This document shows positions 17,524 to 27,110 of a stretch of DNA of 64,000 nt, in pieces. This DNA is from Gordonia polyisoprenivorans (GTDB lineage Bacteria > Actinomycetota > Actinomycetes > Mycobacteriales > Mycobacteriaceae): the NCBI RefSeq assembly GCF_017654315.1, contig NZ_CP072203.1, forward strand, positions 2,356,001 to 2,420,000, read 5' to 3'. The number at the start of each line of letters is the position of its first letter. Within the stretch, counting starts at the first letter, position 1. The notes below the pieces were generated by a model. The model did not search any database. It was not told the origin of the DNA and saw only the letters and a list, made by a program, of their open reading frames with translations. The position numbers were made by a program, and so were the translations under genes.

Positions 17524-18744
17524 TCAGCTGGGACGGGGTTCCTTCGGCAGGCCGAGCACGGCCTCGGAGAGGATGTTGCGCTGCACCTCGGAGGTGCCGG
17601 CGTAGATGGTGCCGGAGATGGCGGTCATCCAGGTGCCGACCCATGACGCCGCGGTGTTGGGCGCCGTCGGGTCATCGGCGCGGTAATGCCGGATGGGCCA
17701 GCGGCCGGTCGGCGCGAGCGCTTCGGCGCCGAGCAATGTCACCCCGAGATCGGTGGTCGTCTTGTGGTGCTCGCTCCAGTACAGCTTGGAGATCGAGGAG
17801 TCGCGGCCCGGGACCTCCCCTTTGAGCCAGCCGGTGAGCGTGCGCAGGCCGAGGTAGCGCATGATCTCGCCGCGGGTGTACGCCCGGGCGAGCTGGTCGC
17901 GCACGACGGGATCGTCCGAACGCCCGCGCTCCTGGGCGAGCTGGATCAGCCGATCGACCTCGGCTTTGAAGTAGATCGGGTTGGTCGCGGCCTCGTCGCC
18001 GCGCTCGAGGCCGAGCAGCGCCATCGCCGCACGCCAGCCCTCGCCGGGGCCGATCACGATGTTCTCGGCGGCCGTGCGGGCGCCGTCGAAGAAGACCTCG
18101 TTGAAGTTGTCACCGCCGGTCATCATCTTGATCGGGCGGATGTCGATGCCGGGCTGCTCGACGGGAACCAGCAGCATCGAGATGCCGTGATGTCGGGTGG
18201 AGCCCGGCTCGGTGCGGGCCAGCACGAACATCCAGTTCGCGGTGCGGGCGTCGGAGGTCCAGACCTTCTGGCCGTTGATCACCCATTCGGCGCCGTCGAG
18301 CCGGGCAGCAGTGCGCAGCCCGGCGAGGTCGGAGCCGGCTCCTGGCTCTGAGAAGCCCTGGCACCAACGATCCTCGCCGCTGACGATGCGCGGCAGGAAG
18401 TGACTCTTCTGCTCCTCCGTGCCGAAACGGAGTAGTAGGTTGCCGATCATCTTGATGCTGAAGTTGTCGTTCTTGCCGTTGAACGGCACCCCGGCACCGG
18501 CCAGCTCCTCGGAGAGGACGACCTGCTGCAGGCGGGAGAGACCGGCGCCGCCGTACTCGGTGGGCCAGCTGGGTGTGAGATAGCCGACCGACGCCAACCG
18601 GGTGCGCCACCACGCCGTGAACTCCTTCGCGGCGTCCTCGTCGAGCGCGCCTAACCCGGCCCAGCCGTCGGGCAGCTCTCGGCGGAGGAAGGCTCGGATC
18701 TCCTCGCGGAACTGGTCGGTCTCGGCGGGATAGGAGATGTCCAT
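17524..18744 (-). CDS. acyl-CoA dehydrogenase (FadE type)
   Basis: A 406-residue ACAD, the first gene of the minus operon. FAD and substrate regions: GFSEPGAGSDLAGLRT and WVINGQKVWTSDA. The C-terminal IYAGTSEVQRNILSEAVLGL has Ala where classical enzymes carry the catalytic Glu before GT; this is usual in the steroid-type FadE groups, which often pair with a second ACAD and place the base elsewhere. It would introduce an alpha,beta double bond in an acyl-CoA. Divergent from the ACAD at 18851 with 106 bp between. Confidence 0.9.
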   Translation of the reverse strand: MDISYPAETDQFREEIRAFLRRELPDGWAGLGALDEDAAKEFTAWWRTRLASVGYLTPSWPTEYGGAGLSRLQQVVLSEELAGAGVPFNGKNDNFSIKMIGNLLLRFGTEEQKSHFLPRIVSGEDRWCQGFSEPGAGSDLAGLRTAARLDGAEWVINGQKVWTSDARTANWMFVLARTEPGSTRHHGISMLLVPVEQPGIDIRPIKMMTGGDNFNEVFFDGARTAAENIVIGPGEGWRAAMALLGLERGDEAATNPIYFKAEVDRLIQLAQERGRSDDPVVRDQLARAYTRGEIMRYLGLRTLTGWLKGEVPGRDSSISKLYWSEHHKTTTDLGVTLLGAEALAPTGRWPIRHYRADDPTAPNTAASWVGTWMTAISGTIYAGTSEVQRNILSEAVLGLPKEPRPS

Positions 18745-18810
18745 CGTGATCTTCCTGTTCAGGCCTTCGAACTCGCTCGGCGTCTGGTTGTTGACTCTAA
18801 GGGTGCTGAC

Positions 18811-18840
18811 CCATTTATAGTTGTATCATCTAAACGTTAG
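18811..18840. promoter_or_regulatory. AT-rich divergent promoter element
   Basis: TTGTATCATCTAAAC (18821-18835) is an imperfect palindrome of the TTNNATNATNNAA type, preceded by TTTATAG. It lies 16-30 bp before the ACAD start at 18851 and in the 106-bp gap that also serves the gene starting at 18744. It matches the elements at 1744, 8250 and 56278. Confidence 0.5.
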
Positions 18841-18850
18841 GAGCGGCACT

Positions 18851-20002
18851 ATGGATTTTGAACTCGCGCCCGAACATGCGGCGCTACAAGCGACGGCGCG
18901 GCAGTTCGTAGAACGGGAGTGTCCGCCTCGTCAGGCCAAGGAATGGGATGAGGCGAACGCCTACCCCGCTGAACTGTTCAAGGCGATGGCGAACGTCGGC
19001 TGGTTCGGCCTGGCCTTCCCCGAGGAGCTCGGCGGCGACGGCGGCGGCGCGATGGAGCTGGTGCTCATCGCCGAGCAGCTCGGTCGCGCAAGTCTCGACA
19101 TCGCGATGTGCTATATCGGCACCCTGATCCCGGGGCTGACGGTGGCCAAGTGGGGCACCGACGAGCAGCGGGCGATGATCCGCGACCAGATGTTCACCGG
19201 CGAGTCGCGCCTCGCGGTCGCCATCTCCGAGCCCGACACCGGGTCGGACGCTGCGGCGTTGCGTTGCCGGGCCGTCGACACGGGCGACCATTTCGTGGTC
19301 AACGGGCAGAAGATGTGGTGCACCGGCGCCGGTCTCCCGGGTACGCACATCATGACCTACGTCCGTACGACCAAGGGTGACCGCAAGCACGACGGCATCT
19401 CCCTGATGCTCATCCCGGCCGACGCACCGGGCGTCGAGCTGCGCCAGGTGCCGACGCTGGCCCGCCACATTCTCGGCACGTATGAGGTGTACTTCACCGA
19501 CGTCGTGGTGCCGAAGCGCGCGCTCGTCGGCGAGCAGGATCAGGGGTGGAAGGTGATGCTCTCCAATCTCGAGCTCGAGCGTGTCCTGATGAGTGGCGGC
19601 TATGTCGGCGTCGCGCAGTCGACGCTCGACGAGACGCTCGAGTACTCCAAGGAGCGAACCGCCTTCGAGCGCCAGATCGGCACCTTCCAGTCGCTCGCCC
19701 ACGGGATGGCCGACATGCAGGTCGAAGTCGATTCGGCGAGGCTGCTCGCGTACCGTGCGGCCTGGATGCACAGCCGGGGTCTGCCCTGCACCCGCGAGGG
19801 CGCGATGGCCAAGCTCAAGGGCTCGGAGACCTATGTCGCCGCCGCTCGGCTCGGCATGCAGATCTGCGCAGGCCACGGATTCTCCACCGAGAGTGTGATG
19901 AGTTTCCGCTGGCGCGAGTCGATCGTGGCGCCGATCTCCGGCGGCACCAGCCAGATTCAGCGCAATGGCATCGCCCGAAGCATGGGTCTGAGGAGCTATT
20001 GA
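18851..20002 (+). CDS. acyl-CoA dehydrogenase
   Basis: A 383-residue ACAD starting at ATG 18851 after TAGGAG. It has [28 protein letters not shown] and the C-terminal [18 protein letters not shown], i.e. the full-length type. The position of the classical Glu is Gly (SGG). It opens a tightly coupled operon of seven genes ending at 25296 that contains dehydrogenase, SDR, MaoC, thiolase and CoA-transferase functions, nearly a full beta-oxidation round. Confidence 0.92.
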   Translation: MDFELAPEHAALQATARQFVERECPPRQAKEWDEANAYPAELFKAMANVGWFGLAFPEELGGDGGGAMELVLIAEQLGRASLDIAMCYIGTLIPGLTVAKWGTDEQRAMIRDQMFTGESRLAVAISEPDTGSDAAALRCRAVDTGDHFVVNGQKMWCTGAGLPGTHIMTYVRTTKGDRKHDGISLMLIPADAPGVELRQVPTLARHILGTYEVYFTDVVVPKRALVGEQDQGWKVMLSNLELERVLMSGGYVGVAQSTLDETLEYSKERTAFERQIGTFQSLAHGMADMQVEVDSARLLAYRAAWMHSRGLPCTREGAMAKLKGSETYVAAARLGMQICAGHGFSTESVMSFRWRESIVAPISGGTSQIQRNGIARSMGLRSY

Positions 20003-20742
20003 TGGGCGAGCTGCTCGCCGGCAAGATTGCGGTAGTCACCGGCGCCGCCCGGGGCATCGGCCTGGCTGTCGCCACCCGATTTGTCGCTGAGGGTGCAAGG
20101 GTCGTCATCGCCGATCTCGACGAGGACGCCGCGACGAAGGCCGCCGCGTCGTTCGCCGAGGGTAGCGTCGTCGCGATGCGCTGCAACGTGACGAGCGAGT
20201 CCGATGTCGAGGCGCTTGTCAACGGCACAGTGGCGCGTCTCGGCTCGATCGACGTGATGGTCAACAACGCCGGCGTCACTCGCGACGCCACCATGGCGAA
20301 GATGTCGCTCGACGACTTCCGGCTCGTCATGGACGTCCACCTCGTCGGCACCTGGCTCGGCACGAAGGCGGCCGGTGCCGCGATGCGCGAGCAGCAGTCC
20401 GGGGCGATTGTGAACATGTCGTCGATCTCCGGCAAGGTCGGCAACTTCGGTCAGACGAACTACAGCGCAGCCAAGGCGGGCATCGTCGGTATGACGAAGG
20501 CCTCCGCGAAGGAATTGGCCCGCTACGGGGTGCGGGCGAACGTGATCCAGCCCGGTCTTATCCGTACGGCGATGACCGAGGCCATGCCGCAGAAGGCGTG
20601 GGACGCCAAGATGACAGAGATCCCTATGGCACGTGCGGGCGAGCCGGCCGAGGTGGCCGCCGTCGCCGCGTTCCTGTCCAGTGATCTGTCCAGCTATATG
20701 ACCGGGACCGTGCTCGAGGTCACCGGCGGGAGGTACATGTGA
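20002..20742 (+). CDS. SDR, FabG-like
   Basis: A 246-residue SDR with [37 protein letters not shown] (catalytic Ser, Tyr, Lys) and [10 protein letters not shown] at the end. All catalytic residues are present. Probably a 3-hydroxyacyl-CoA dehydrogenase. The ATG at 20002 overlaps the ACAD stop (TGATG). Confidence 0.9.
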   Translation: MGELLAGKIAVVTGAARGIGLAVATRFVAEGARVVIADLDEDAATKAAASFAEGSVVAMRCNVTSESDVEALVNGTVARLGSIDVMVNNAGVTRDATMAKMSLDDFRLVMDVHLVGTWLGTKAAGAAMREQQSGAIVNMSSISGKVGNFGQTNYSAAKAGIVGMTKASAKELARYGVRANVIQPGLIRTAMTEAMPQKAWDAKMTEIPMARAGEPAEVAAVAAFLSSDLSSYMTGTVLEVTGGRYM

Positions 20743-21203
20743 GTGAGTCGCAGCCCACGATCTACAGCAGCACCGATGAGCTGCAGGCCCACGTCGGCGA
20801 GTTCCTCGGCAGCAGCGACTGGCTGACGATCGAGCAGGTGCGCATCGACGAGTTCGCCAATGCCACGGGTGACCAGCAATGGATCCATGTCGACCCCGAG
20901 CGCGCCAAGGGCGGCCCTTTCGGCGCCACCATCGCGCACGGCTGGCTCACCGCCTCGCTGTTGCCCGTGCTCGTCGGACAGATCTACAAGATCGACGCGA
21001 AAATGGCGATCAACGTCGGTACCAACAAGATGCGCTTCACCAACCCGGTCAAGGTCGGCTCCCGCGTCCGCGCCTCCTCGACGCTCGTCGGCGTCGAGAA
21101 GAAGGGCCCGGCGGTGCAGCTCACGGTGAGCACCGAGATCGAGATCGAGGGCGAGGAGAAGCCAGCACTGGTGGTCGAGACAGTGGGTAGGTACTTCCTG
21201 TGA
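20739..21203 (+). CDS. MaoC-family (R)-enoyl-CoA hydratase
   Basis: A 154-residue single hotdog MaoC protein. The hydratase motif is intact: [11 protein letters not shown] with Asp45 and His50, followed by [11 protein letters not shown]. It would hydrate a trans-2-enoyl-CoA to the (R)-3-hydroxyacyl-CoA. GTG start overlapping the SDR stop by 4 bp; the preceding gene end supplies a GGGAGG ribosome site. Confidence 0.92.
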   Translation: MSESQPTIYSSTDELQAHVGEFLGSSDWLTIEQVRIDEFANATGDQQWIHVDPERAKGGPFGATIAHGWLTASLLPVLVGQIYKIDAKMAINVGTNKMRFTNPVKVGSRVRASSTLVGVEKKGPAVQLTVSTEIEIEGEEKPALVVETVGRYFL

Positions 21204-22432
21204 CGACTTCAACGGGCCGTGACGTCGTCATCTGCTCACCCGTGCGCACTCCGGTCGGCCGCTTTGGCGGAATGTTCATGACCCTGAGCGCCACCACGCT
21301 CGCCGCGACCGTCATCAAGGGGCTGGTCGAGCGCACCGGGCTGGCGCACCAACGGATCGACGACGTCATCCTCGGCCAGTGCTACCCGAGTGGGGAGTCG
21401 CCGGCGATCGGGCGCGTCGCCGCGCTGGATGCGGGTCTCCAGGTGGATGTACCGGGCATCCAGGTCGACCGCCGCTGCGGCTCGGGCCTCCAGGCGGTGA
21501 TCAACGCGGTCATGCAGGTGCAGACCGGCGCATGCGATGTCGTGCTCGCCGGTGGCGCCGAGAGCATGAGCCAGGTCGAGTTCTACTCGCCCACGCTGCG
21601 TTGGGGTCCCAGCGACGAGAAGGTCGAGTTCTACGACCGTCTGGCGCGCGCGCGGGTCACCGCCGGCGGGCAGTTGCACCCGGTGCCGGGTGGCATGCTC
21701 GAGACCGCGGAGAACCTCCGTCGCGAGTACAAGATCTCCCGTACAGCGCAGGACCACTTCGCGCTCGGCTCGCATCAGAAGGCCGTCGCCGCTCAGGAGG
21801 CCGGTCGGTTCGACGACGAGATCGTGCCGGTCGAGATCACCGATCGGAAGGGCAACCTCACCACGATCACCCGTGACGAGCATCCCCGCGCTGACACGTC
21901 GATGGAGACGCTCGGCGCACTGCGCCCGATGCTCGGTCGCCAGGACCCCGAGTCGACCGTGACCGCGGGCAATGCCAGCGGTCAGAACGACGGTGCCTCG
22001 ATCTGCCTGGTCACCACCCGGGAGATCGCCGACAAGCAAGGTCTCCGGCCGCTGGTCCGCTTGGCGAGCTGGGGTGTGGCCGGCGTCCCGCCGCGCACCA
22101 TGGGCATCGGCCCCGTGCCGGCGGTCGAAAAGGCGCTCGACCGTCTTGACCTCAAGCTGTCCGACATGGACCTCATCGAACTCAATGAGGCCTTCGCCGC
22201 ACAGGTGCTCGCCTGCACCGAGGAGTGGAACCTCACGGAATCCGACTTCGAGCGGTTCAATGTCAACGGTTCCGGCATCTCGCTCGGTCACCCGGTCGGT
22301 GCGACCGGTGGTCGGATCCTGGCGACACTCGCGCACGAGATGCACCGTCGCGACGCCCGGTATGGCTTGGAGACGATGTGCATCGGCGGAGGCCAGGGCC
22401 TCGCCGCGGTTTTCGAGGCCGTGCGAGCGTGA
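21200..22432 (+). CDS. thiolase (acetyl-CoA acetyltransferase family)
   Basis: A 410-residue thiolase. Cys93 (DRRCGSGLQ), NEAFAAQ, NGSGISLGHPVGATGG and the C-terminal TMCIGGGQG give the complete Cys-His-Cys set. It closes the beta-oxidation cycle of this operon by cleaving a 3-ketoacyl-CoA. GTG start overlaps the MaoC stop (GTGA). Confidence 0.93.
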   Translation: MTTSTGRDVVICSPVRTPVGRFGGMFMTLSATTLAATVIKGLVERTGLAHQRIDDVILGQCYPSGESPAIGRVAALDAGLQVDVPGIQVDRRCGSGLQAVINAVMQVQTGACDVVLAGGAESMSQVEFYSPTLRWGPSDEKVEFYDRLARARVTAGGQLHPVPGGMLETAENLRREYKISRTAQDHFALGSHQKAVAAQEAGRFDDEIVPVEITDRKGNLTTITRDEHPRADTSMETLGALRPMLGRQDPESTVTAGNASGQNDGASICLVTTREIADKQGLRPLVRLASWGVAGVPPRTMGIGPVPAVEKALDRLDLKLSDMDLIELNEAFAAQVLACTEEWNLTESDFERFNVNGSGISLGHPVGATGGRILATLAHEMHRRDARYGLETMCIGGGQGLAAVFEAVRA

Positions 22433-23673
22433 CGACCGGAACCATGTATGGCGACAGCGGTGCGCTGCCGCTCGACGGGATCTGCGTGATCGCGCTCGAG
22501 CAGGCGGTCAGCGCCCCGTTTGCGACCCGCCATCTCGCGGACATGGGCGCACGCGTGATCAAGGTTGAACGGGTCCCCGAGGGCGACTTCGCCCGCTACT
22601 ACGACGCCGAGGTCCACGGCATGGCGAGCCACTTCGTGTGGGTCAACCGCAACAAGGAGTCGATCGCGCTCGACTTCAAGGCGCCTGCCGGCCGCGAAAT
22701 CCTCGACAGCCTGGTCGCCAGCGCCGATGTAGTGGTGCAGAATTTCGCGCCCGGTGTTGCGGAGGCCATGGGCCTCGACGCGGCGAGCCTGCTCGAGCAG
22801 CATCCACGGTTGATCGCCGTCGACCTGTCCGGATATGGCACGGGCGGCCCGTACGAGCGTCGCCGCGCGTACGACCTCATCGTCCAGGCCGAGAGCGCCT
22901 CGATCGCCACCACAGGTTGGCCCGACAGCCCGGCCAAGCCCGGCATCGCGATCGCTGACCTCGCGGCGGGGCTCTATTCCTACAGCAGCGTGCTCGCGGC
23001 GCTCTACGAGCGAGAGCGCACCGGGCTGGGTCGCGCGATCGGGATCAGCCTGATGGACTCGATCGCCGAGTTGATGGGCTACAGCCTCTACTTCACTCAG
23101 TTCAGCGGCCGGCGCCACGTCCCGAACGGCATCAGCCACCCGACGCTGTCCCCGTATGAGTCCTTCGATACCGCCGACGGCCGCAAGGTCGTTGTCGCGG
23201 TCCAGAACGACCGCGAGTGGGCGCGCCTGGCCACCCGTGTGCTGCAGCGTCCCGACCTCGTCGACGACGAGCGGTTCGCGACGGGGACGGCTCGTACAGC
23301 GCACCGCGACGAGGTCCGACGCATCTGTGCCGAGGTCCTGGGTGCAATGGCCACCGACGCCGCCCTGGAACTGCTCGATGGCGCCGGCATCGCCTGCGGC
23401 CGGGTCAACTACCCCGAAGAGGTGCTCGCCCATCCACAGCTGGCCGCTCGGGACCGCTGGCGTGAGGTCGACTCGCCGGTCGGGCCGCTGCGCTCGCTGC
23501 TGCCGCCGCCAGTCTCCCCGGGCTGGGAGCTGCGGATGGACCGGATCCCCGACATCGGGGAGAACACCGAGTCGATCCTCGCCGAGCTCGGACTCGACCG
23601 CGCCCGGATCGACCGCCTGATTTCCGACGGTATCGTCGGCCAGCCCCCGTCCGACTCGTCGACCACAGCCTGA
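22429..23673 (+). CDS. CaiB/BaiF family CoA-transferase
   Basis: A 414-residue type III CoA-transferase, which moves CoA between carboxylic acids without ATP. VIALEQAVSAPFATRHLADM at the start and KVERV..GDFAR form the CoA site; the catalytic Asp is in RAYDLIVQAES. The GTG at 22429 overlaps the thiolase stop (GTGA); an ATG at 22444 is the alternative. In this setting it may activate the incoming acid or recycle CoA from a product. Confidence 0.92.
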   Translation: MTTGTMYGDSGALPLDGICVIALEQAVSAPFATRHLADMGARVIKVERVPEGDFARYYDAEVHGMASHFVWVNRNKESIALDFKAPAGREILDSLVASADVVVQNFAPGVAEAMGLDAASLLEQHPRLIAVDLSGYGTGGPYERRRAYDLIVQAESASIATTGWPDSPAKPGIAIADLAAGLYSYSSVLAALYERERTGLGRAIGISLMDSIAELMGYSLYFTQFSGRRHVPNGISHPTLSPYESFDTADGRKVVVAVQNDREWARLATRVLQRPDLVDDERFATGTARTAHRDEVRRICAEVLGAMATDAALELLDGAGIACGRVNYPEEVLAHPQLAARDRWREVDSPVGPLRSLLPPPVSPGWELRMDRIPDIGENTESILAELGLDRARIDRLISDGIVGQPPSDSSTTA

Positions 23674-23687
23674 GAGGGAAAACAACC

Positions 23688-24872
23688 ATGGACCTGACCC
23701 TGAGCCCGGAGTTGAAGGACTTCCAAGAGGAGATCCGTACCTGGTTCGACGAGCACCTCGTCGGCGATTTCGCCGCGCATAAGGGTGTCGGATTCTCGTG
23801 GGACGACGAGGCGTGGGACGTGCGCGTCGCCTGGGACAAGGAGCTGTCTGCCGGTGGCTGGCTCTGCCTGGGCTGGCCGAAGGAGTACGGCGGCCGCGAG
23901 GCCACCGTAGACCAGCAGCTCGTCTTCCAGCTCGAGTACGCCCGCGCGAACCCGCCGTTCCGGGCCACGACGCAGGGACAGGATCTCTTCGGGCCGACCC
24001 TGCTGCACTTCGGCACCCCGGAGCAGAAGGCCCGCTTCCTGCCGAAGATCGTAGCGGTCGAGGAGATGTGGGGTCAGGGCTTCAGCGAGCCCGGTGCGGG
24101 CTCCGACCTCGCCGGGCTCCGTACCAAGGCCCATCTCGACGGTGACGAGTGGGTCATTGAGGGCCAGAAGGTATGGACGTCGGCCGGCATCTATGCCGAC
24201 TGGATGTACGTGCTGTGCCGTACGGATGCCGACGCTCCGCGTCACCGGGGCATCTCAATGCTGCTCGTACCGGTCGACCAGCCGGGCGTCGAGGTGCGGC
24301 CGATCCGCAACATCCTCGGCGGCTCGGAGTTCTGCGAGGTCTTTTACACCGGGGCGCGCACTTCCAAGGACATGGTCGTCGGACCGGTCGACGGGGGTTG
24401 GGGGGTGGCGATGGGAGCGCTCGGCACCGAACGCGGCACGACGCTGCTCGCAGAGCACCTTCGGATCAAGCACGAGGTCGACCAGATTATCGGTGCGGCG
24501 GTCGGGAACGGGGGCATCGCGAACCCTGTGCTGCGCCGCGACCTGGTCAAAGCATGGACCGATGCGCGGATCATGGAGTGGAACGGTTTGCGCCTGATGA
24601 CCGGCATCAAGGGCAAGGGCGGCGACCCGACCGTGCAGGCCTCGATCAGCAAGGTGTTCGCCAGCACCGCACACACCCGGATGGGAGAGACCGCGATGCG
24701 TGCGATGGGCGCGGCCGGTGAGCTCACCGGCGACGACTACCAGCTCAACCGGCTCCAGCAGATCTTCCTGGCCAGCCGCGCCGAGACGATCTACGGCGGC
24801 ACCACGCAGGTCCAGTACAACGTGCTGTCCGAGCGCACCCTCGGCCTGCCGCGCGAGCCGCGACGTGACTGA
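23688..24872 (+). CDS. acyl-CoA dehydrogenase (FadE type)
   Basis: A 394-residue ACAD of the long FadE group: GFSEPGAGSDLAGLRT, WVIEGQKVWTSAG, and IYGGTTQVQYNVLSERTLGL. The usual Arg of the QR motif is Tyr (VQYN). Such alpha-type subunits commonly pair with a shorter ACAD (here possibly 27878 or 31711) as an alpha2beta2 enzyme; the pairing is inference. ATG 14 bp after the CaiB stop with AGAGGGAAA. Confidence 0.9.
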   Translation: MDLTLSPELKDFQEEIRTWFDEHLVGDFAAHKGVGFSWDDEAWDVRVAWDKELSAGGWLCLGWPKEYGGREATVDQQLVFQLEYARANPPFRATTQGQDLFGPTLLHFGTPEQKARFLPKIVAVEEMWGQGFSEPGAGSDLAGLRTKAHLDGDEWVIEGQKVWTSAGIYADWMYVLCRTDADAPRHRGISMLLVPVDQPGVEVRPIRNILGGSEFCEVFYTGARTSKDMVVGPVDGGWGVAMGALGTERGTTLLAEHLRIKHEVDQIIGAAVGNGGIANPVLRRDLVKAWTDARIMEWNGLRLMTGIKGKGGDPTVQASISKVFASTAHTRMGETAMRAMGAAGELTGDDYQLNRLQQIFLASRAETIYGGTTQVQYNVLSERTLGLPREPRRD

Positions 24873-25296
24873 GGTGAGCCGACGCGTCTCCTTCGACATG
24901 ACCCGGCGGTCCGGATACGGTGGCGTGCCCGGACAGCCGGGCGAACACCTGACATGGCTCGACGTGCTCGAGCCCGCCTACGACGCCTGGACCACGGTGC
25001 TCGACGCGACTGGTCGCGATGATCTCCGGATGCCGAACTTCGCTGTCGCCAACCTCACCTCCGACTTCCGCCGTGAAATGTTCCGCACCACGCTCGATTA
25101 CGACGTCACGCTGGAACGGATCGGCAACAGCTCGCTCGCCCTCCGGTTGGACGTCACCCAGGGCGGTGCCGACACCGGCACGATCCGGATCGTCATCGTC
25201 CGGATAGCGCCGGGCCGAGGGGCGTCGGCGGGGTTCACCACCGATCAGCGCGACGCACTCGAGCGTCAGATGACGCCTTCGGCAGCGAGCCGCTGA
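24865..25296 (+). CDS. 4HBT-type thioesterase-like protein
   Basis: A hotdog protein of about 143 residues: TRRSGYGGVPGQPGEHLTW, then RREMFRTTLDYDVTLERIG, which reads as a 4-hydroxybenzoyl-CoA thioesterase-type domain. Either GTG 24865 or GTG 24874 may be used; both overlap or abut the ACAD stop. Its last 31 bases overlap the end of the oppositely transcribed CaiB gene. Probable role: hydrolysis of a CoA ester. Confidence 0.7.
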   Translation: MTEVSRRVSFDMTRRSGYGGVPGQPGEHLTWLDVLEPAYDAWTTVLDATGRDDLRMPNFAVANLTSDFRREMFRTTLDYDVTLERIGNSSLALRLDVTQGGADTGTIRIVIVRIAPGRGASAGFTTDQRDALERQMTPSAASR

Positions 25297-26486
25297 ATCT
25301 CCTCGTCGCCGAGGCCGAGCAGCTCGTGGTAGATCGTCGTGGAGTCTTCGCCGAGGCGTGGCGGGAACGTGTACTCGGTGACGGGCGTGGCGGACATCCG
25401 GATGGGGTACCGCAGCCCGGCGACGTCGCCGAGGCTCTCGTCGTGCATCGAGATCTGCAGCTGCCGGAAGCGCACCTGCTCGTCGGCGAGGGTCTCTTCG
25501 ATGGTGTTGACCGGCCCGACCGGCACATCGAGCGCCTCGAGCGCCTCGAGCCAGTGTGCGCGCGGCTGCTCAAGGAAGATCTGCTCGAGGGTCCCCAGCA
25601 GTTCGAGGCGGTGTTCGATCCGCGCCGCGATTGAGTTGAACCGAGGGTCCTCGATGAGCGGACGCCCGAACACCTCGCAGGCGCGGGAGAACTGCGGGTT
25701 CGTGGTCGCGACGATGAAGATCAGCTTGCCGTCGGCGCATTCGAAGGCCTGGGACGGGATGCCGCCGAACCCGCCGTTGCCGCGTCGCTGCGGGACCTCG
25801 CCGGAGACGAGGTAGTTTTCCGCGAAGTGCGACAGGCTCGCCACCCCGCAGTCGAGTAGCGAGACGTCGAGGTGCTGGCCCTCACCGGTGCGGTCTCGGT
25901 GACGTAGAGCCGCCAGCAGTGCGGAGCTGGTGTAGAGGCCGGTGAGGATGTCGACGAGCGACAGGCCCGATTTCATCGGGCCGGCGCCTGGCTGGCCGTC
26001 GGGTACGCCCGAGACGCTCATCATGCCGCTGACGGCCTGGAAGATGCCGTCGTAGCCGGGACGATGACGGTAGGGGCCGTCCTGCCCGAAGCCGGTCACC
26101 GAGCACATCACCAGCCTGGGGAAGCGCTCGCGCAGGTCGTCCCAGCCCAGGCCGTATTTCTCCAGGACGCCTGGACGAAAGTTCTCCAGAACGATGTCGC
26201 TCTGTGCGATCAGGTCCAGTGCCAGCTCCCGCCCCCGGCCGGTGGTGAAGTCGAGGGTGACGGCGCGCTTGTTGCGGTTGCAGCTCAGATAGAACGCCGA
26301 CATACCCTCGTCGTGACTGTCGTGCAGGAACGGAGGGCCGTACTGGCGCGCGTCGTCGCCCTTGCCGGGCTGTTCGACCTTGATCACCTCGGCCCCCAGA
26401 TCGCCGAGCATCTGGCTGGCGAATGGCGCCGCGAGGATGCGACTCAGGTCGAGGATGCGGATCCCATCGAGTGCCTTCACGGACAT
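25266..26486 (-). CDS. CaiB/BaiF family CoA-transferase
   Basis: A 406-residue type III CoA-transferase with ILDLSRILAAPFASQMLGDL, LGAEVIKVEQPGKGDDAR and the catalytic Asp in PGYDGIFQAVSG. The C-terminus is full (LLGLGDEEIQRLAAEGVI). It is transcribed alone on the minus strand, divergent from the MaoC gene at 26615. It is clearly diverged from the CaiB at 22429, so the two probably use different acids. Confidence 0.92.
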   Translation of the reverse strand: MSVKALDGIRILDLSRILAAPFASQMLGDLGAEVIKVEQPGKGDDARQYGPPFLHDSHDEGMSAFYLSCNRNKRAVTLDFTTGRGRELALDLIAQSDIVLENFRPGVLEKYGLGWDDLRERFPRLVMCSVTGFGQDGPYRHRPGYDGIFQAVSGMMSVSGVPDGQPGAGPMKSGLSLVDILTGLYTSSALLAALRHRDRTGEGQHLDVSLLDCGVASLSHFAENYLVSGEVPQRRGNGGFGGIPSQAFECADGKLIFIVATTNPQFSRACEVFGRPLIEDPRFNSIAARIEHRLELLGTLEQIFLEQPRAHWLEALEALDVPVGPVNTIEETLADEQVRFRQLQISMHDESLGDVAGLRYPIRMSATPVTEYTFPPRLGEDSTTIYHELLGLGDEEIQRLAAEGVI

Positions 26487-26529
26487 CGTGGCTCCTTCTG
26501 TGTTGCGTACCTACTCGCGTCAATAGTAG

Positions 26530-26549
26530 AAGTAGGTATATCTTTAAAC
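26530..26549. promoter_or_regulatory. AT-rich divergent promoter element
   Basis: GTAGGTATATCTTTAAAC (26532-26549) lies between CaiB (start 26486) and MaoC (start 26615). Its first 12 bases are almost identical to the element at 46520 (TAGGTATATCTTTGATATA), and GGTATATC also opens the element at 56278. Confidence 0.5.
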
Positions 26550-26614
26550 TGCTTCCTGTCGCCAGTGGGCATCATTGGACGATGGTCGCAAGCGAACGTC
26601 CGGAAGGGGACACC

Positions 26615-27109
26615 ATGGAGACCGTAACCGAGAGCATCCCCCTGCTGGGGCAAGGACTCGTCTTTGAAGACATGACGGTCGGCACCGTCTTCCGTACCGC
26701 GCATCGCACCATCACCGAGCCCGATCTGATGAGCTTCGTGAATCTCGGCGGCTTCAACGAGCCTCTGTTTTATGACGCCCGGCACGCGGCGGGCGGCGGG
26801 TACACCGGGCGCCTGGTGCCCGGTGCGTTCGTCTACATGGTCTCCGAGGGGCTGATTCTGCAGACCAATGTCCTGCACGGGACCGGCCTGGCATTCATGC
26901 ACATGGAGTTCACGGTCAACGGCCCGACGTACGTCGGCGACACCCTGCACGTGATCGTCACTGTCACCGAGAGTCGCAAGGCCAGCAAGGGCGAGCGCGG
27001 TGTCGTCACGACGAGGTGTGACGTCGCAAACCAGCGCGGCGAGATCGTGGCGGTGTTCACCCCGGTCCGTCTGATCCGCGGGCGCGACTACGTGGAGGGT
27101 GGTAACTGA
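26615..27109 (+). CDS. MaoC-like hotdog protein, catalytic dyad not conserved
   Basis: A 164-residue hotdog protein with a MaoC N-terminus (FEDMTVGTVFRTAHRTITEP). Where hydratases have G-D-x-N-P-x-H-x-D, it reads GGFNEPLFYD, so the catalytic Asp and His are not in place, although LVPGAFVYMVSEGLI continues the fold. It may be an accessory subunit or carry out other chemistry. The ATG at 26615 follows GGAAGGGG. First gene of the long plus operon to 36787. Confidence 0.8.
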   Translation: METVTESIPLLGQGLVFEDMTVGTVFRTAHRTITEPDLMSFVNLGGFNEPLFYDARHAAGGGYTGRLVPGAFVYMVSEGLILQTNVLHGTGLAFMHMEFTVNGPTYVGDTLHVIVTVTESRKASKGERGVVTTRCDVANQRGEIVAVFTPVRLIRGRDYVEGGN

Positions 27110-27110
27110 C

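Noticed and set aside
15842..17605. A 587-codon plus-strand frame
   Set aside because: Opposite an SDR and a crotonase with full motifs; the composition is that of a mirror frame.
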